Shown: positions 1 through 6,539 of the stretch, piece by piece
Numbering within the stretch: the first letter of the stretch is position 1
Layout of the letters: every line of letters starts with the position of its first letter
Source of the DNA: Deltaproteobacteria bacterium
Lineage (GTDB): Bacteria > Desulfobacterota > GWC2-55-46
Direction of reading: 5' to 3'
Assembly (NCBI GenBank): GCA_016234955.1
Contig: JACRNN010000094.1
Coordinates: 1-11,209, forward strand
Length of the DNA stretch: 11,209 bases
Notes under the pieces: model-generated
What the model saw: only the letters and a program-made list of their open reading frames with translations
Databases searched by the model: none
What the model was told of the DNA's origin: nothing
Position numbers and translations under genes: made by a program

Positions 1-720
1 AAGCAGCTCAAGGTGGAGCGGGGGGACACCGTAATACTCTCCTCCAAGTTCATACCCGGGCATGAGAAGGCGATAGCCACCATGATGAACCACCTCTACA
101 GGCGCGGGGCGGACGTCATATACGAGAAGGTCTCCGAGGTGCACGTCTCCGGGCACGCGAGCAAAGAGGAGCTCAAGATCATGCTCAACATGGTGAGGCC
201 CAGGTACTTCATACCCGTGCACGGGGAGTTGAGGCACCTCGTGCTCCACTCGCGCCTGGCGCAGAAGGTCGGCATACCGGAAAAGAACATAATGCTGGCC
301 GAAGACGGGGATGTCATAGAGTTCACCGCCAACGGGGCCGGGATAACGGACAGGGTCGAGGCCGGCAAGGTCTTTGTGGACGGCAAGGGGGTGGGCGACG
401 TCGGACAGATGGTCTTGAAGGACCGTACCCACCTGTCGCAGGACGGGCTGGTGCTCGCCGTGGTCGCGCTGAACGAGAAGACCGGCGAGATAGTCTACGG
501 CCCAGACATCATTACAAGAGGGCTTGTCTTCGAGGAGGAGAGCCCGCACCTCATCGAGGGCGCGAAGAACGTCGTGATGGACACCCTCAACAGCATAAAC
601 ACGGAGGCCAGGGGCGAGCAGCTCGAGGTCAAGGAAGAGATACGGAGGGGCTTGAGAAGGTTTTTCAACAAGGCCCTTGAAAGAAGACCGGTGATACTCC
701 CGGTAATAATAGAGATATGA
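1..720 (+). CDS. rnj: Ribonuclease J, C-terminal part (5' end outside window)
   Basis: The reading frame is already open at base 1, so only the last 239 residues are visible; RNase J is usually about 550 residues. RNase J is a cytoplasmic metallo-beta-lactamase/beta-CASP enzyme that acts as a 5'-3' exonuclease and endonuclease on mRNA and pre-rRNA. The visible part starts inside the beta-CASP region (VILSSKFIPGHEKAI). It carries the conserved VHVSGHAS stretch and the RPRYFIPVHGE motif, whose histidines are typical of the metal site and active-site closure. The characteristic C-terminal domain follows (GPDIITRGLVFEEES, then a basic segment ending in PVILPVIIEI). A GTG at base 13 lies in the middle of the conserved domain and is not the start. 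The missing N-terminal part should hold the HxHxDH motif. No terminator is obvious immediately after the stop. Confidence 0.93.
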   Translation, partial: KQLKVERGDTVILSSKFIPGHEKAIATMMNHLYRRGADVIYEKVSEVHVSGHASKEELKIMLNMVRPRYFIPVHGELRHLVLHSRLAQKVGIPEKNIMLAEDGDVIEFTANGAGITDRVEAGKVFVDGKGVGDVGQMVLKDRTHLSQDGLVLAVVALNEKTGEIVYGPDIITRGLVFEEESPHLIEGAKNVVMDTLNSINTEARGEQLEVKEEIRRGLRRFFNKALERRPVILPVIIEI

Positions 721-791
721 CCTTATCAACTGTCTCATCCGTCACATAATGGTCTTTACATGGATACAGCCGGCCCGCGATGTCATTCCCG

Positions 792-873
792 CGTGTTTCC
801 GGACTGTTATCAGCTATCGGTTATCGGTAGAAACACGTCTTTATCCTTCACTGATAACTGACAACGGATAACC
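792..873. repeat. Interleaved inverted repeats in the RNase J / DUF362 intergenic region
   Basis: Two perfect 8-bp inverted repeats interlock. CGTGTTTC (792-799) pairs with GAAACACG (830-837), and GTTATCAG (806-813) pairs with CTGATAAC (851-858). A third imperfect pair, GGTTATCGG (819-827) with CGGATAACC (865-873), lies inside. As RNA the first two would form a pseudoknot topology; as DNA they look like degenerate copies of a TGATAAC-type intergenic repeat. The function is unknown. Confidence 0.4.
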
Positions 874-889
874 TATAACCAGAATGGAG

Positions 890-926
890 TTGAAGCCCTG
901 CGCGGCTTTTCCGCGGGGAGCTTCAA
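890..926. repeat. Short copy of the dispersed hairpin repeat
   Basis: An inverted repeat with perfect ends TTGAAGC/GCTTCAA and a core GCGCGG-CTTTT-CCGCG. It matches the hairpin head of the longer repeat copies at 5331-5450 and 10083-10188. It sits just before the likely start of the DUF362 gene. An upstream in-frame ATG at 884 would translate through the repeat, which argues for the downstream start at 938. Confidence 0.7.
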
Positions 927-937
927 AGGCAACCGCC

Positions 938-2050
938 ATGTCCAAAGAAAAATCGACCGTATACTTCGCCGACCTGAGGGCCGACTCCAAGAGGAACCTC
1001 CTTGACAAGATAGACGGCCTTATCGAGAACGTCGGGATAAAGGGGCGTTTCAAGAAAGGCCACCTCGCCGCCATAAAGCTCCACTTCGGGGAGAAGGGCA
1101 ACACGTCGTACATACAGCCGGTATTCGTCAGGAGGGTCGTGGAGAGGGTCAGGGAGACCGGGGCGTCCCCCTTCCTGACGGACACCAACACGCTCTATGT
1201 GGGCACGAGGGGCAATACCGTAGCCCACATCACGACGGCTATCGAGAACGGGTTCGATTACGCGGTGGCCTCGGCCCCGATAGTCATAGCCGACGGGCTC
1301 AGGGGTGAGTACAGGGTCCCGGTGGAGGTGGACGGCGCTCACTTCAAGGAGGTAAGCATCGCAGGCGCTATCGTCAACGCGAGCGCCCTTGTCGTGCTGA
1401 CTCACTTCAAGTGCCACGAGTTGACGGGCTTCGGCGGGGCCTTGAAGAACGTAGGCATGGGGTGCGCCTCGCGCGAGGGCAAGCTCTCGCAGCATTCAAA
1501 CTGCGCCCCGGTGGTCGACCCTTCAGGGTGCACGGCGTGCGGGGAGTGCGCCATCGCCTGCCCCGTCGATGCGATAGACGTCGGCGCCGTGGCGGTCATA
1601 AACGAGGCGGCCTGCATAGGGTGCGGCCACTGCATAGCCGCGTGCCCCGAGGGGACTATAAGGATAAGGTGGGATGAGACGGCCTCCAACCTGCAGGAGA
1701 AGATGATAGAATACGCCAGGGGCGTTCTTACGGCCAAGGGAGAGAGGAGCGTATTCCTCAACTTCATAACGCGGGTAAGCCCGGCTTGCGACTGCTACGG
1801 CCACAACGACGCGCCGATAGTGCCTGACGTGGGCATAGCCGCCTCAAGCGACCCGGTCGCGATAGACCAGGCGTGCGCCGACCTCGTCAACGCCCAGGAG
1901 GGCTTCAGGAATACCGCATTGAAGGACGGGTTCGCCAGAGGGGGGGATAAGTTCAGGGGGGTCCATCCGGACGTGGACTGGACCGTGCAGTTGAAGGCCG
2001 CCGAGGCCGCCGGGCTCGGCCATAGACTCTACAGGATAGAAAAGATATAG
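938..2050 (+). CDS. DUF362 family protein with two 4Fe-4S clusters
   Basis: A 370-residue protein. The N-terminal two thirds match the DUF362 family (AAIKLHFGEKGN near residue 44, FLTDTNTLYVGTRGNT near 79, and LTHFKCHELTGFGGALKNVGMG near 154). An inserted bacterial ferredoxin domain has two complete clusters: C198-x2-C201-x2-C204-x3-C208P and C226-x2-C229-x2-C232-x3-C236P. DUF362 continues after it (VGIAASSDPVAIDQA near 298), and there is a further CDC pair near residue 284. The family is common in anaerobes and its reaction is not established; a cytoplasmic redox role is inferred from the clusters. I chose ATG 938 because the in-frame ATG at 884 would translate through a palindromic repeat, and an AAAGG lies a few bases before 938. 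The gene stands alone. Confidence 0.88.
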   Translation: MSKEKSTVYFADLRADSKRNLLDKIDGLIENVGIKGRFKKGHLAAIKLHFGEKGNTSYIQPVFVRRVVERVRETGASPFLTDTNTLYVGTRGNTVAHITTAIENGFDYAVASAPIVIADGLRGEYRVPVEVDGAHFKEVSIAGAIVNASALVVLTHFKCHELTGFGGALKNVGMGCASREGKLSQHSNCAPVVDPSGCTACGECAIACPVDAIDVGAVAVINEAACIGCGHCIAACPEGTIRIRWDETASNLQEKMIEYARGVLTAKGERSVFLNFITRVSPACDCYGHNDAPIVPDVGIAASSDPVAIDQACADLVNAQEGFRNTALKDGFARGGDKFRGVHPDVDWTVQLKAAEAAGLGHRLYRIEKI

Positions 2051-2089
2051 CAGGTTGCAGAAAAAGTCCCGTCTGCCTTGTCGTCAATG

Positions 2090-2152
2090 AACCCACCGGG
2101 GCTGAAAACACCACAGTGGCTTCAGAGTATTAAAACCCACCGGGGCTGAAAA
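2090..2152 (+). repeat. 19-bp direct repeat pair flanking a hairpin
   Basis: The 19-mer AACCCACCGGGGCTGAAAA occurs at 2090-2108 and again at 2134-2152, 44 bp apart. Between and overlapping them is a dyad in which CTGAA and CCAC pair with GTGG and TTCAG around a single A (2102-2125). Only two copies are present, so this is not a CRISPR array. It may be remnants of a dispersed intergenic element. Confidence 0.6.
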
Positions 2153-2193
2153 AACGTTGCGCTTCGTAACGCTAAAAAACGGCGTTCTGCTAC

Positions 2194-2345
2194 GGCGTAC
2201 GGAAAAAGTACGCCTCAGTCCTCACTTCCCGACCCCTCGCATTTGGAAGATGCATAGCGAGCGCGAGGCCAGCAAGTCTTGGCCTGCGGGGTCGAGCGAG
2301 CGAATCGGACGAAGATTAAGCGCGGCTTAGGGCAGGGGAGCTTCA
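2194..2345. repeat. Hairpin-rich region with relatives of the dispersed repeat
   Basis: It starts with a perfect 7-bp hairpin, GGCGTAC (2194-2200) with GTACGCC (2208-2214). ATGCATAGCGAGCGC near 2249-2263 is shared with the distal part of the repeat at 10083-10188. An AGGCC/GGCCT hairpin follows near 2265-2284, then GGGGAGCTTCAA near 2335-2346, which is also shared with the repeat head. The minus strand is open here for 93 codons (2215-2496), but the composition looks repeat-derived, so I do not call a gene. Confidence 0.45.
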
Positions 2346-2437
2346 ACTTTTCGAGCAACCTGACGCTATGCCGGAGTTTTTTCGGCACCCTGATAGAAAG
2401 CACATCCCGCTTACGCCGTGCCTTTGCCCGGTTTTGC

Positions 2438-2466
2438 TTGCCAAATGGTTGTGGTTGTGATATTAT
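2438..2466 (+). promoter_or_regulatory. Sigma70-type promoter for the cytochrome-luxR operon
   Basis: A TTGCCA -35 element (2438-2443) is followed by a 17-bp spacer and a TATTAT -10 element (2461-2466), each 5/6 to consensus. A TG dinucleotide at 2458-2459 makes it an extended -10 promoter. Transcription would start near 2473, giving a leader of about 36 nt to the ATG at 2509. No other good promoter is seen before the two luxR genes. Confidence 0.65.
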
Positions 2467-2508
2467 CCGCGGGGTTACTCTTAATAAAACTCGCACACCG
2501 GGTCAGAG

Positions 2509-3102
2509 ATGAGCATGCCGCGGATACAATCCTTCAAGGTCTCCTGGAAGGCTCTCTTCTACGTCCTCCTTTGCGTCTCGATACTTCTGCCGGCGCTCTC
2601 TATCGGCGAGGATCGGCCTATGGAGCCGCCGCCGGACGAAAGGACGGGATATCAGTATAAAAGAGAGCCCGGCCAGCTCAAACGGACGCGGATGGGCTTT
2701 CTCGATCCAACGCCGGACGTGGTCTCTCTTTCGGTCCTTCCGAGGGACGATTACGGTTTCGTGGACTGGTCAAAGGCCATAGGCATAGGCATAATCTCGC
2801 CCCGTGATTCCATACCCGGCGCCGAAGCGCCGGCCGAGCCTCTTCAAACCCCGCCGGACGTCCTTATCAGATCCAAGCTCGACTTCATGCCGGACGTCAT
2901 ATTCCCTCATTCCTCGCACACGGTGTGGCTCAAATGCGGCGTATGCCACCCGAAGATATTCGAAGAGAAGGCCGGGGCCACCCCTATCTCCATGATCGGC
3001 ATATGGAAGGGGGAGTTCTGCGGCAGATGCCATGACAGGGTGGCCTTCCCGATAAGGAACTGCTTCAGGTGCCATTCCGCCCCAAGGGACGCTAAAAAAT
3101 AA
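2509..3102 (+). CDS. Secreted c(7)-type triheme cytochrome ('nanowire' triheme family)
   Basis: A 197-residue exported cytochrome. A basic N-terminus and hydrophobic stretch (about residues 11-31) form a signal peptide, putting the protein in the periplasm or outside. Three CxxCH heme sites lie at residues 143-147 (CGVCH), 171-175 (CGRCH) and 185-189 (CFRCH). Extra histidines H134 and H137 in FPHSSH could serve as distal heme ligands. The order 'YGFVDWSKA...GIISPRDS...DFMPDVIFPH...CGVCHPKIF...KGEFCGRCH...AFPIRNCFRCHS' fits the c(7)-type triheme cytochrome domain family. The role is electron transfer; the partner is unknown. A second ATG lies two codons in and the ribosome site is weak, so either start is possible. 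It is the first gene after the promoter at 2438-2466, and the next gene follows within about 40 bp, which suggests co-transcription with the luxR genes. Confidence 0.88.
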   Translation: MSMPRIQSFKVSWKALFYVLLCVSILLPALSIGEDRPMEPPPDERTGYQYKREPGQLKRTRMGFLDPTPDVVSLSVLPRDDYGFVDWSKAIGIGIISPRDSIPGAEAPAEPLQTPPDVLIRSKLDFMPDVIFPHSSHTVWLKCGVCHPKIFEEKAGATPISMIGIWKGEFCGRCHDRVAFPIRNCFRCHSAPRDAKK

Positions 3103-3140
3103 GAGCGATTGAGCTTCGCATGAAACCCACAGGCACGGCG

Positions 3141-3725
3141 ATGTCGATAGAAGGGTTTTCCAAGAAAGAGCTGATATCCATCCTGGAGATTATCGAGGGT
3201 GCGAACGTCTGCGCCACCGAGCGGGATCTCGGGAGACTCCTGCTGCGCGCGATGGAACTCCTCTGCGCCGATTACTCAATCTGCGGCCTGGGCAGGGTCT
3301 CGTGCGGCGAACTGAAGGAAGTCGTAAAGATCATCAACGGCAATTACCCGGAAGACTGGCTCAACCGGTATACCTCGGAGAGGCTCTATTTCAAGGACCC
3401 TATCGTAAGGCAACAGGTTCAATTTTCAGTAACCCAGTTGTGGTCTGACATATTCAAGACCAGCAACGACGATTTGGCCAGGGCGTTCATAAGAAATGCC
3501 GCGGATTTTGGCCTGAGATACGGCGTATCGAGCGGGATATTCCTCCCGATGCGCGAAGAGATAGTCATATTTTCCTTCGCCGCGAAGAAGGACAGGTTCA
3601 ACGACCGGCATAAGCGGATAATGGATATCATAACGCTCCATCTCAACAACGCCCTTGTCGATATGGTAGAAGAGAAAGCAGTGTATCGGGTCGAGGCGCC
3701 GTTTGCGGCCGATAGGTTGATTTGA
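3141..3725 (+). CDS. LuxR-type autoinducer-binding protein lacking the HTH domain
   Basis: A 194-residue protein that is only an autoinducer-binding domain. It is a clear paralogue of the next gene; both begin with an xFSKKEL segment and align almost without gaps. The signal-pocket residues of the LuxR/TraR family are kept, at TraR-like spacing: W73, Y77, D86-P87, W101 and the RYG glycine G128. The chain stops at the linker where the partner goes on into its LuxR HTH, and only 30 bp separate the genes, so no HTH remnant exists. It probably binds acyl-homoserine lactone or a related signal but cannot bind DNA alone. It could act as a decoy or heterodimer inhibitor, as reported for TrlR against TraR; that is inference. 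I prefer ATG 3141 because it aligns with the paralogue's start; ATG 3120 is also in frame, adding seven residues. Confidence 0.82.
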   Translation: MSIEGFSKKELISILEIIEGANVCATERDLGRLLLRAMELLCADYSICGLGRVSCGELKEVVKIINGNYPEDWLNRYTSERLYFKDPIVRQQVQFSVTQLWSDIFKTSNDDLARAFIRNAADFGLRYGVSSGIFLPMREEIVIFSFAAKKDRFNDRHKRIMDIITLHLNNALVDMVEEKAVYRVEAPFAADRLI

Positions 3726-3755
3726 CCTCAACTATTCTTGACGACGGAGGCGATT

Positions 3756-4490
3756 ATGCATTACAAGAACTTCTCCAAGAAGGAATTGAGCGACATCCTA
3801 TATCTGATCCATAGGTGTGTGCAATGCAGAACAGAGGACGACATAATAGGCGTTGTATGGAGGCTTAAGGAGATGGCCTGCGCCGATAACGGCGTTTGCG
3901 CCCTGGGCGATACCTCCGGCAATATCCTGAAGATCATAAACGTAAACTATCCCGTCGACTGGCTGGAGGCATACGCTTCCGAAGAGCTCTATAAGAATGA
4001 CCCGGTCATACGTTTCAATTACACCTTTTTCAAGACCCATTTCTGGTCCGAGGCGCTGCAGAGATTTTCGGATGAACCGTACATGGATTTGATGAACAGG
4101 GCCTCGGAGTTCAAACTGAGGTACGGGATGGCGGGCGGTGTGAACGGGTCGGGGCAGGATTGCGGCAGCATATTCTCTTTTTCCAGCGACAGGAACGGAT
4201 TTACCGCGCACCATCTGAAAATACTGGATGTCCTGACCCCGCACATCCATCAGGCGCTGCTCAGGATATGCAGGGATAGCCAGTCGCCTACGGCCTATGT
4301 GCTCTCAAAACGTGAGAAAGAGGTAATGAACTGGATGAAGGAGGGGAAGACCAACTGGGAGATATCGGTTATACTGAATATAAGCGAGAGGACCGTTAAA
4401 TTCCATGTCCAGAATATCGAGAGGAAGCTGAATGCCGTCAATAAAGCCCATGCGATAGCAATTGCGATGGATAATGGACTGGTGTTTTAG
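3756..4490 (+). CDS. LuxR family quorum-sensing transcriptional regulator
   Basis: A complete 244-residue LuxR regulator. The N-terminal autoinducer-binding domain (about 10-170) keeps W69, Y73, D82-P83, W97 and G124, matching the TraR/LuxR pocket residues in spacing. The C-terminal LuxR HTH (about 180-244) has LSKREKEV (E187), EGKTNWEIS (G198) and the recognition segment ISERTVKFHVQNI. It should be a cytoplasmic DNA-binding protein controlled by an acyl-homoserine-lactone-type signal. ATG 3756 is chosen because GGAGG ends five bases before it; an in-frame TTG at 3738 has no such site. It follows an HTH-less paralogue by 30 bp. Its last 53 bp overlap the 3' end of the convergent luxI-type gene, a layout known from EsaI/EsaR-type pairs, whose receptor binds DNA without ligand. 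Whether this one does cannot be told from sequence. Confidence 0.92.
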   Translation: MHYKNFSKKELSDILYLIHRCVQCRTEDDIIGVVWRLKEMACADNGVCALGDTSGNILKIINVNYPVDWLEAYASEELYKNDPVIRFNYTFFKTHFWSEALQRFSDEPYMDLMNRASEFKLRYGMAGGVNGSGQDCGSIFSFSSDRNGFTAHHLKILDVLTPHIHQALLRICRDSQSPTAYVLSKREKEVMNWMKEGKTNWEISVILNISERTVKFHVQNIERKLNAVNKAHAIAIAMDNGLVF

Positions 4491-5097
4491 ACATCCACCC
4501 GAAAAATTCCGGGGTTTTCTCCATGGAGACATCCTCGAATTTCCGCCAGTCTATCATGCAGACAGCCGCCTTCACCCCGTCAGGCATGACAATGAAGTCG
4601 CCGACAGCCTCGACGACAAGACCGCTTGAACGCAAGTGCCTGTAGCATATATGATCAACAACCATCATTAGGTATCTCGTCCCGTTATTCAGGCTCCATT
4701 GGTACATGCCTTTGTAGAGAAGCTGCGGGATGGTCGGGTTAAGACGGCTTGACCGTGTTTCTTTCTTTACGCATAACCTGGTGACCTCCGACACATCATG
4801 CCCCTTCTCTATTTTTCTCCCTTTCGGCATCAGGCATGCGAACTCTTTTTCTATCATGAAAGGGTTGGGCGAGGCGGTGAGCCTGATCTGTCCGATGAGT
4901 TCCCGCAGGCCGTCGTACACCCCGATGTATTCCGAGAACGAATCATAACGGTCCTTCTCCATCCCGTCCGGGGAAGGGGAAACCCATTTAAGCTCATCAC
5001 AATATACATCGTGCCTTAAGCGAAATGCGGCCTCTACCTCCTCATGAGCGGAGAGGGTCTTTACAATGTGGATATCTTCCTGGAAGAGTAGTTCCAT
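4438..5097 (-). CDS. LuxI-type acyl-homoserine lactone synthase
   Basis: A 219-residue protein of normal LuxI length with the family landmarks: R26/R28 and W38 in FRLRHDVYCDELKWV, the acidic segment D49/D52 (KDRYDS), R72 in IGQIRL, and E104-x2-R107 in SEVTRLCV. LuxI enzymes make N-acyl-homoserine lactones from S-adenosylmethionine and an acyl carrier or CoA donor. The acyl group cannot be read from sequence. The main alternative is the related LuxI-like acyltransferase of PEP-CTERM/exosortase systems. The adjoining luxR genes and an upstream lux-box dyad favour a signal synthase. The start at 5097 keeps the N-terminal arginine motif intact, but no clear ribosome site precedes it. The 3' end overlaps the convergent luxR by 53 bp, so the two transcripts are complementary there. 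Confidence 0.82.
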   Translation of the reverse strand: MELLFQEDIHIVKTLSAHEEVEAAFRLRHDVYCDELKWVSPSPDGMEKDRYDSFSEYIGVYDGLRELIGQIRLTASPNPFMIEKEFACLMPKGRKIEKGHDVSEVTRLCVKKETRSSRLNPTIPQLLYKGMYQWSLNNGTRYLMMVVDHICYRHLRSSGLVVEAVGDFIVMPDGVKAAVCMIDWRKFEDVSMEKTPEFFGWMSKTPVHYPSQLLSHGLY

Positions 5098-5130
5098 GCC
5101 GTTTTTTTAGCATGGACACATTTTTTGTGT

Positions 5131-5150
5131 AACTGACTGAATACTCAGTT
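5131..5150. promoter_or_regulatory. lux-box-like operator upstream of luxI
   Basis: A 20-bp dyad, AACTGACTGAATACTCAGTT. The outer six positions on each side are perfectly complementary, and it contains the CTG-N10-CAG core that defines lux boxes. Seven of ten base pairs are symmetrical. It ends 33 bp before the luxI start. On the minus strand a TACAAT -10-like hexamer (5173-5168) lies upstream of the box. If that is the promoter, the box would sit downstream of the start site, in a repressing position, but its -35 is poor. A perfect ACACA-TTTTT-TGTGT hairpin (5116-5130) lies between the box and the gene. Confidence 0.65.
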
Positions 5151-5601
5151 TAAAAATTGCTCAAAAAATTGTAGAATAAAAGATTTCTCCTACTGTACCG
5201 AGGGACAGGGGAAAACGGTTTCGGTATCGCTTATAATCAAGGTAATCCAGACGGTTAAAGTCGCGGTCTGTCTAAACGGCGTCTGTATCGCGCAGACGTG
5301 TGGTATGACGGCCGGTGCTCCAATGAAAGATTGAAGCTCCCCGCGGCTTTTCCGCGGGGAATCTTCGACATATAAGGAAGCATCTATTTCCATCTTCGCT
5401 CGCTTGACCCCGCTAGCCAAGCTGCGGAGAATGCGCTCGCTATGTATGTTCATCGCTTTCGCAAGGCCCGCGGCCATTGTTGCGGGGGTTCCAAAATGCA
5501 TTGCCGATCATAAGGAAGGGGAGTGAAGGGGTGATGGGGCCGCGCGCGGCGCGGCCTGTTGGTGTCAGTCAGGCATCTAACAGATCCTTCAGTGCGGCAC
5601 G
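5151..5601. other. luxI-radC intergenic region
   Basis: Apart from the repeat at 5331-5450 I see no gene. Small dyads are CGTCTG/CAGACG (5280-5298) and a GC-only 7-bp hairpin GGCCGCG/CGCGGCC (5538-5556), the latter about 45 bp before radC. A perfect TATAAT at 5232-5237 has no matching -35 element on the plus strand, so I do not call a promoter there. Confidence 0.4.
5331..5450 (+). repeat. Dispersed palindromic repeat, full-length copy (forward)
   Basis: It begins with a strong hairpin: GAAGCTCCCCGCGG (5333-5346), a short loop, then CCGCGGGGAATCTTC. The conserved tail reads GACATATAAGGAAG, then a CTATTTC segment, then two GCGCTCGCT-like blocks ending near TATGTATGTT. The reverse complement of 10083-10188 matches it over essentially the whole length, allowing substitutions and small indels. 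A 103-codon minus-strand open frame crossing it (5190-5501) looks like a by-product of the repeat. No transposase is present in the window. Confidence 0.85.
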
Positions 5602-6363
5602 ATGAAACGACAGACCGTCAGAGAAAAAGCAGCCCATGTCTTGTTCTCCAACAGGGACTACAGGAAGATATTGAAAGAGCGGTTCAAACAGGGCTCGCTC
5701 CAGGGCTTTCACAGCAATGAGATACTGGAGTTCATCCTCCTCTACGCCGTGCCGAAGAAGGACGTGAAGCAGATGGCAAAGGCATTGATCGCGAGGTTCA
5801 AGGGGTTGAGGGGCGTCTTTGACGCCGACCCGGAAGAGCTCAGGGGCGTAAACGGGATAGGCGATAACGCGGTTGTCCTTATAAAGCTCCTTAAAGACAT
5901 TACCGGCGTCTATTTAAAGGAACGGATGATGGGCAAAGACATTATCACCTGCACCAGGGACGTCCTTGACTACCTCAATCTGACGCTCTCCGGGGAGCGG
6001 GTGGAGAAGTTCATGGCCATATACATGAACGGCAGAAACGAGGTACAGGCCATAGAGGTACTGCACGAAGGGACGATAAACCAGACGGTCGTATATCCGA
6101 GAAAGGCGATAGAAAAGGCGTTCAAGCACAACGCGAACTCGGTCATATTCGTGCATAACCACCCGAGCGGGGACGCAACACCTTCAAACGTGGACTGGCA
6201 GTTGACAAGGGTACTGGACAGGGCCGCGCTCGCGGTAGACCTCTTCGTCCACGACCATATCATAATCGGCAAGAACAGCCACTTCAGCGCGCGCGAAAAC
6301 GGCTGGATAATAGGCTGTCCGGTCAATCAGCAGAGGGCGGCGGAGAGCAAGAACATACGGTAA
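5602..6363 (+). CDS. radC: RadC family JAB1/MPN protein
   Basis: A 253-residue RadC/UPF0758 protein, near the usual family length. The N-terminal half (about 15-105) is the helix-hairpin-helix-like region: LKERFKQGSLQGFHSNEILEFILL and then the GIGDNAVVLIKLLK hairpin. The C-terminal half is an MPN/JAMM metal-binding domain with the characteristic HNHPSGDATPSNVD motif (about residues 186-199), so the zinc ligands H-x-H and D are kept. A second conserved stretch, DLFVHDHIIIGKNSHFSARENGW, follows. RadC proteins were named for a DNA-repair phenotype now considered doubtful; their real substrate is not established, and many occur in mobile regions. The gene lies between repeats, with no obvious operon partner and no strong ribosome site before ATG 5602. 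Confidence 0.9.
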   Translation: MKRQTVREKAAHVLFSNRDYRKILKERFKQGSLQGFHSNEILEFILLYAVPKKDVKQMAKALIARFKGLRGVFDADPEELRGVNGIGDNAVVLIKLLKDITGVYLKERMMGKDIITCTRDVLDYLNLTLSGERVEKFMAIYMNGRNEVQAIEVLHEGTINQTVVYPRKAIEKAFKHNANSVIFVHNHPSGDATPSNVDWQLTRVLDRAALAVDLFVHDHIIIGKNSHFSARENGWIIGCPVNQQRAAESKNIR

Positions 6364-6395
6364 GCCCTCAAGCCCTCTCCAACGCCCCTTCATTC

Positions 6396-6539
6396 CTACC
6401 CCGAAACAGGCGGAGTCTCCTCTATCGCCGGCAGGTATATCCTGAACGCGGAGCCTTTATTCGGCTCGCTCTCTACCGCTATCCAGCCACCGAGCTGTTT
6501 TACGACCCCGTAGATGACGGAGAGGCCGAGGCCCATCAG
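6396..6539 (-). pseudogene. Out-of-frame C-terminal tail of the histidine kinase ATPase domain
   Basis: This frame, one base out of register with the kinase upstream, encodes the end of a HATPase_c domain: the G2 box in GLGLSVIYGVVKQLGG, then IAVESEPNKGSAFRIYLPA. It should follow directly on the kinase protein, but about 40 residues carrying the G1 (DxGxG) and F boxes are absent at the junction near 6535-6545. The likely cause is a deletion whose length is not a multiple of three. No own start is evident. Confidence 0.72.

Noticed and set aside
884..937. Upstream start (ATG 884) for the DUF362 protein
   Set aside because: It would translate a hairpin repeat; the DUF362-like sequence begins after ATG 938.
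1411..1677. Alternative frame inside the DUF362 gene
   Set aside because: An out-of-frame shadow of a well-supported ferredoxin-containing coding region.
2090..2152. Possible mini CRISPR array
   Set aside because: Only two 19-bp copies with a 25-bp spacer that itself forms a hairpin, and no cas gene in the window.
2215..2496. Minus-strand open frame of 93 codons
   Set aside because: It lies in hairpin-rich sequence sharing pieces with the dispersed repeat, has no ribosome site, and would place a gene antisense across the cytochrome promoter.
5232..5237. Perfect TATAAT hexamer
   Set aside because: No -35 element at suitable spacing and no gene close downstream on that strand.
5190..5501. 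Minus-strand open frame of 103 codons upstream of luxI
   Set aside because: More than a third of it is the palindromic repeat 5331-5450, and the rest shows no recognisable protein feature.
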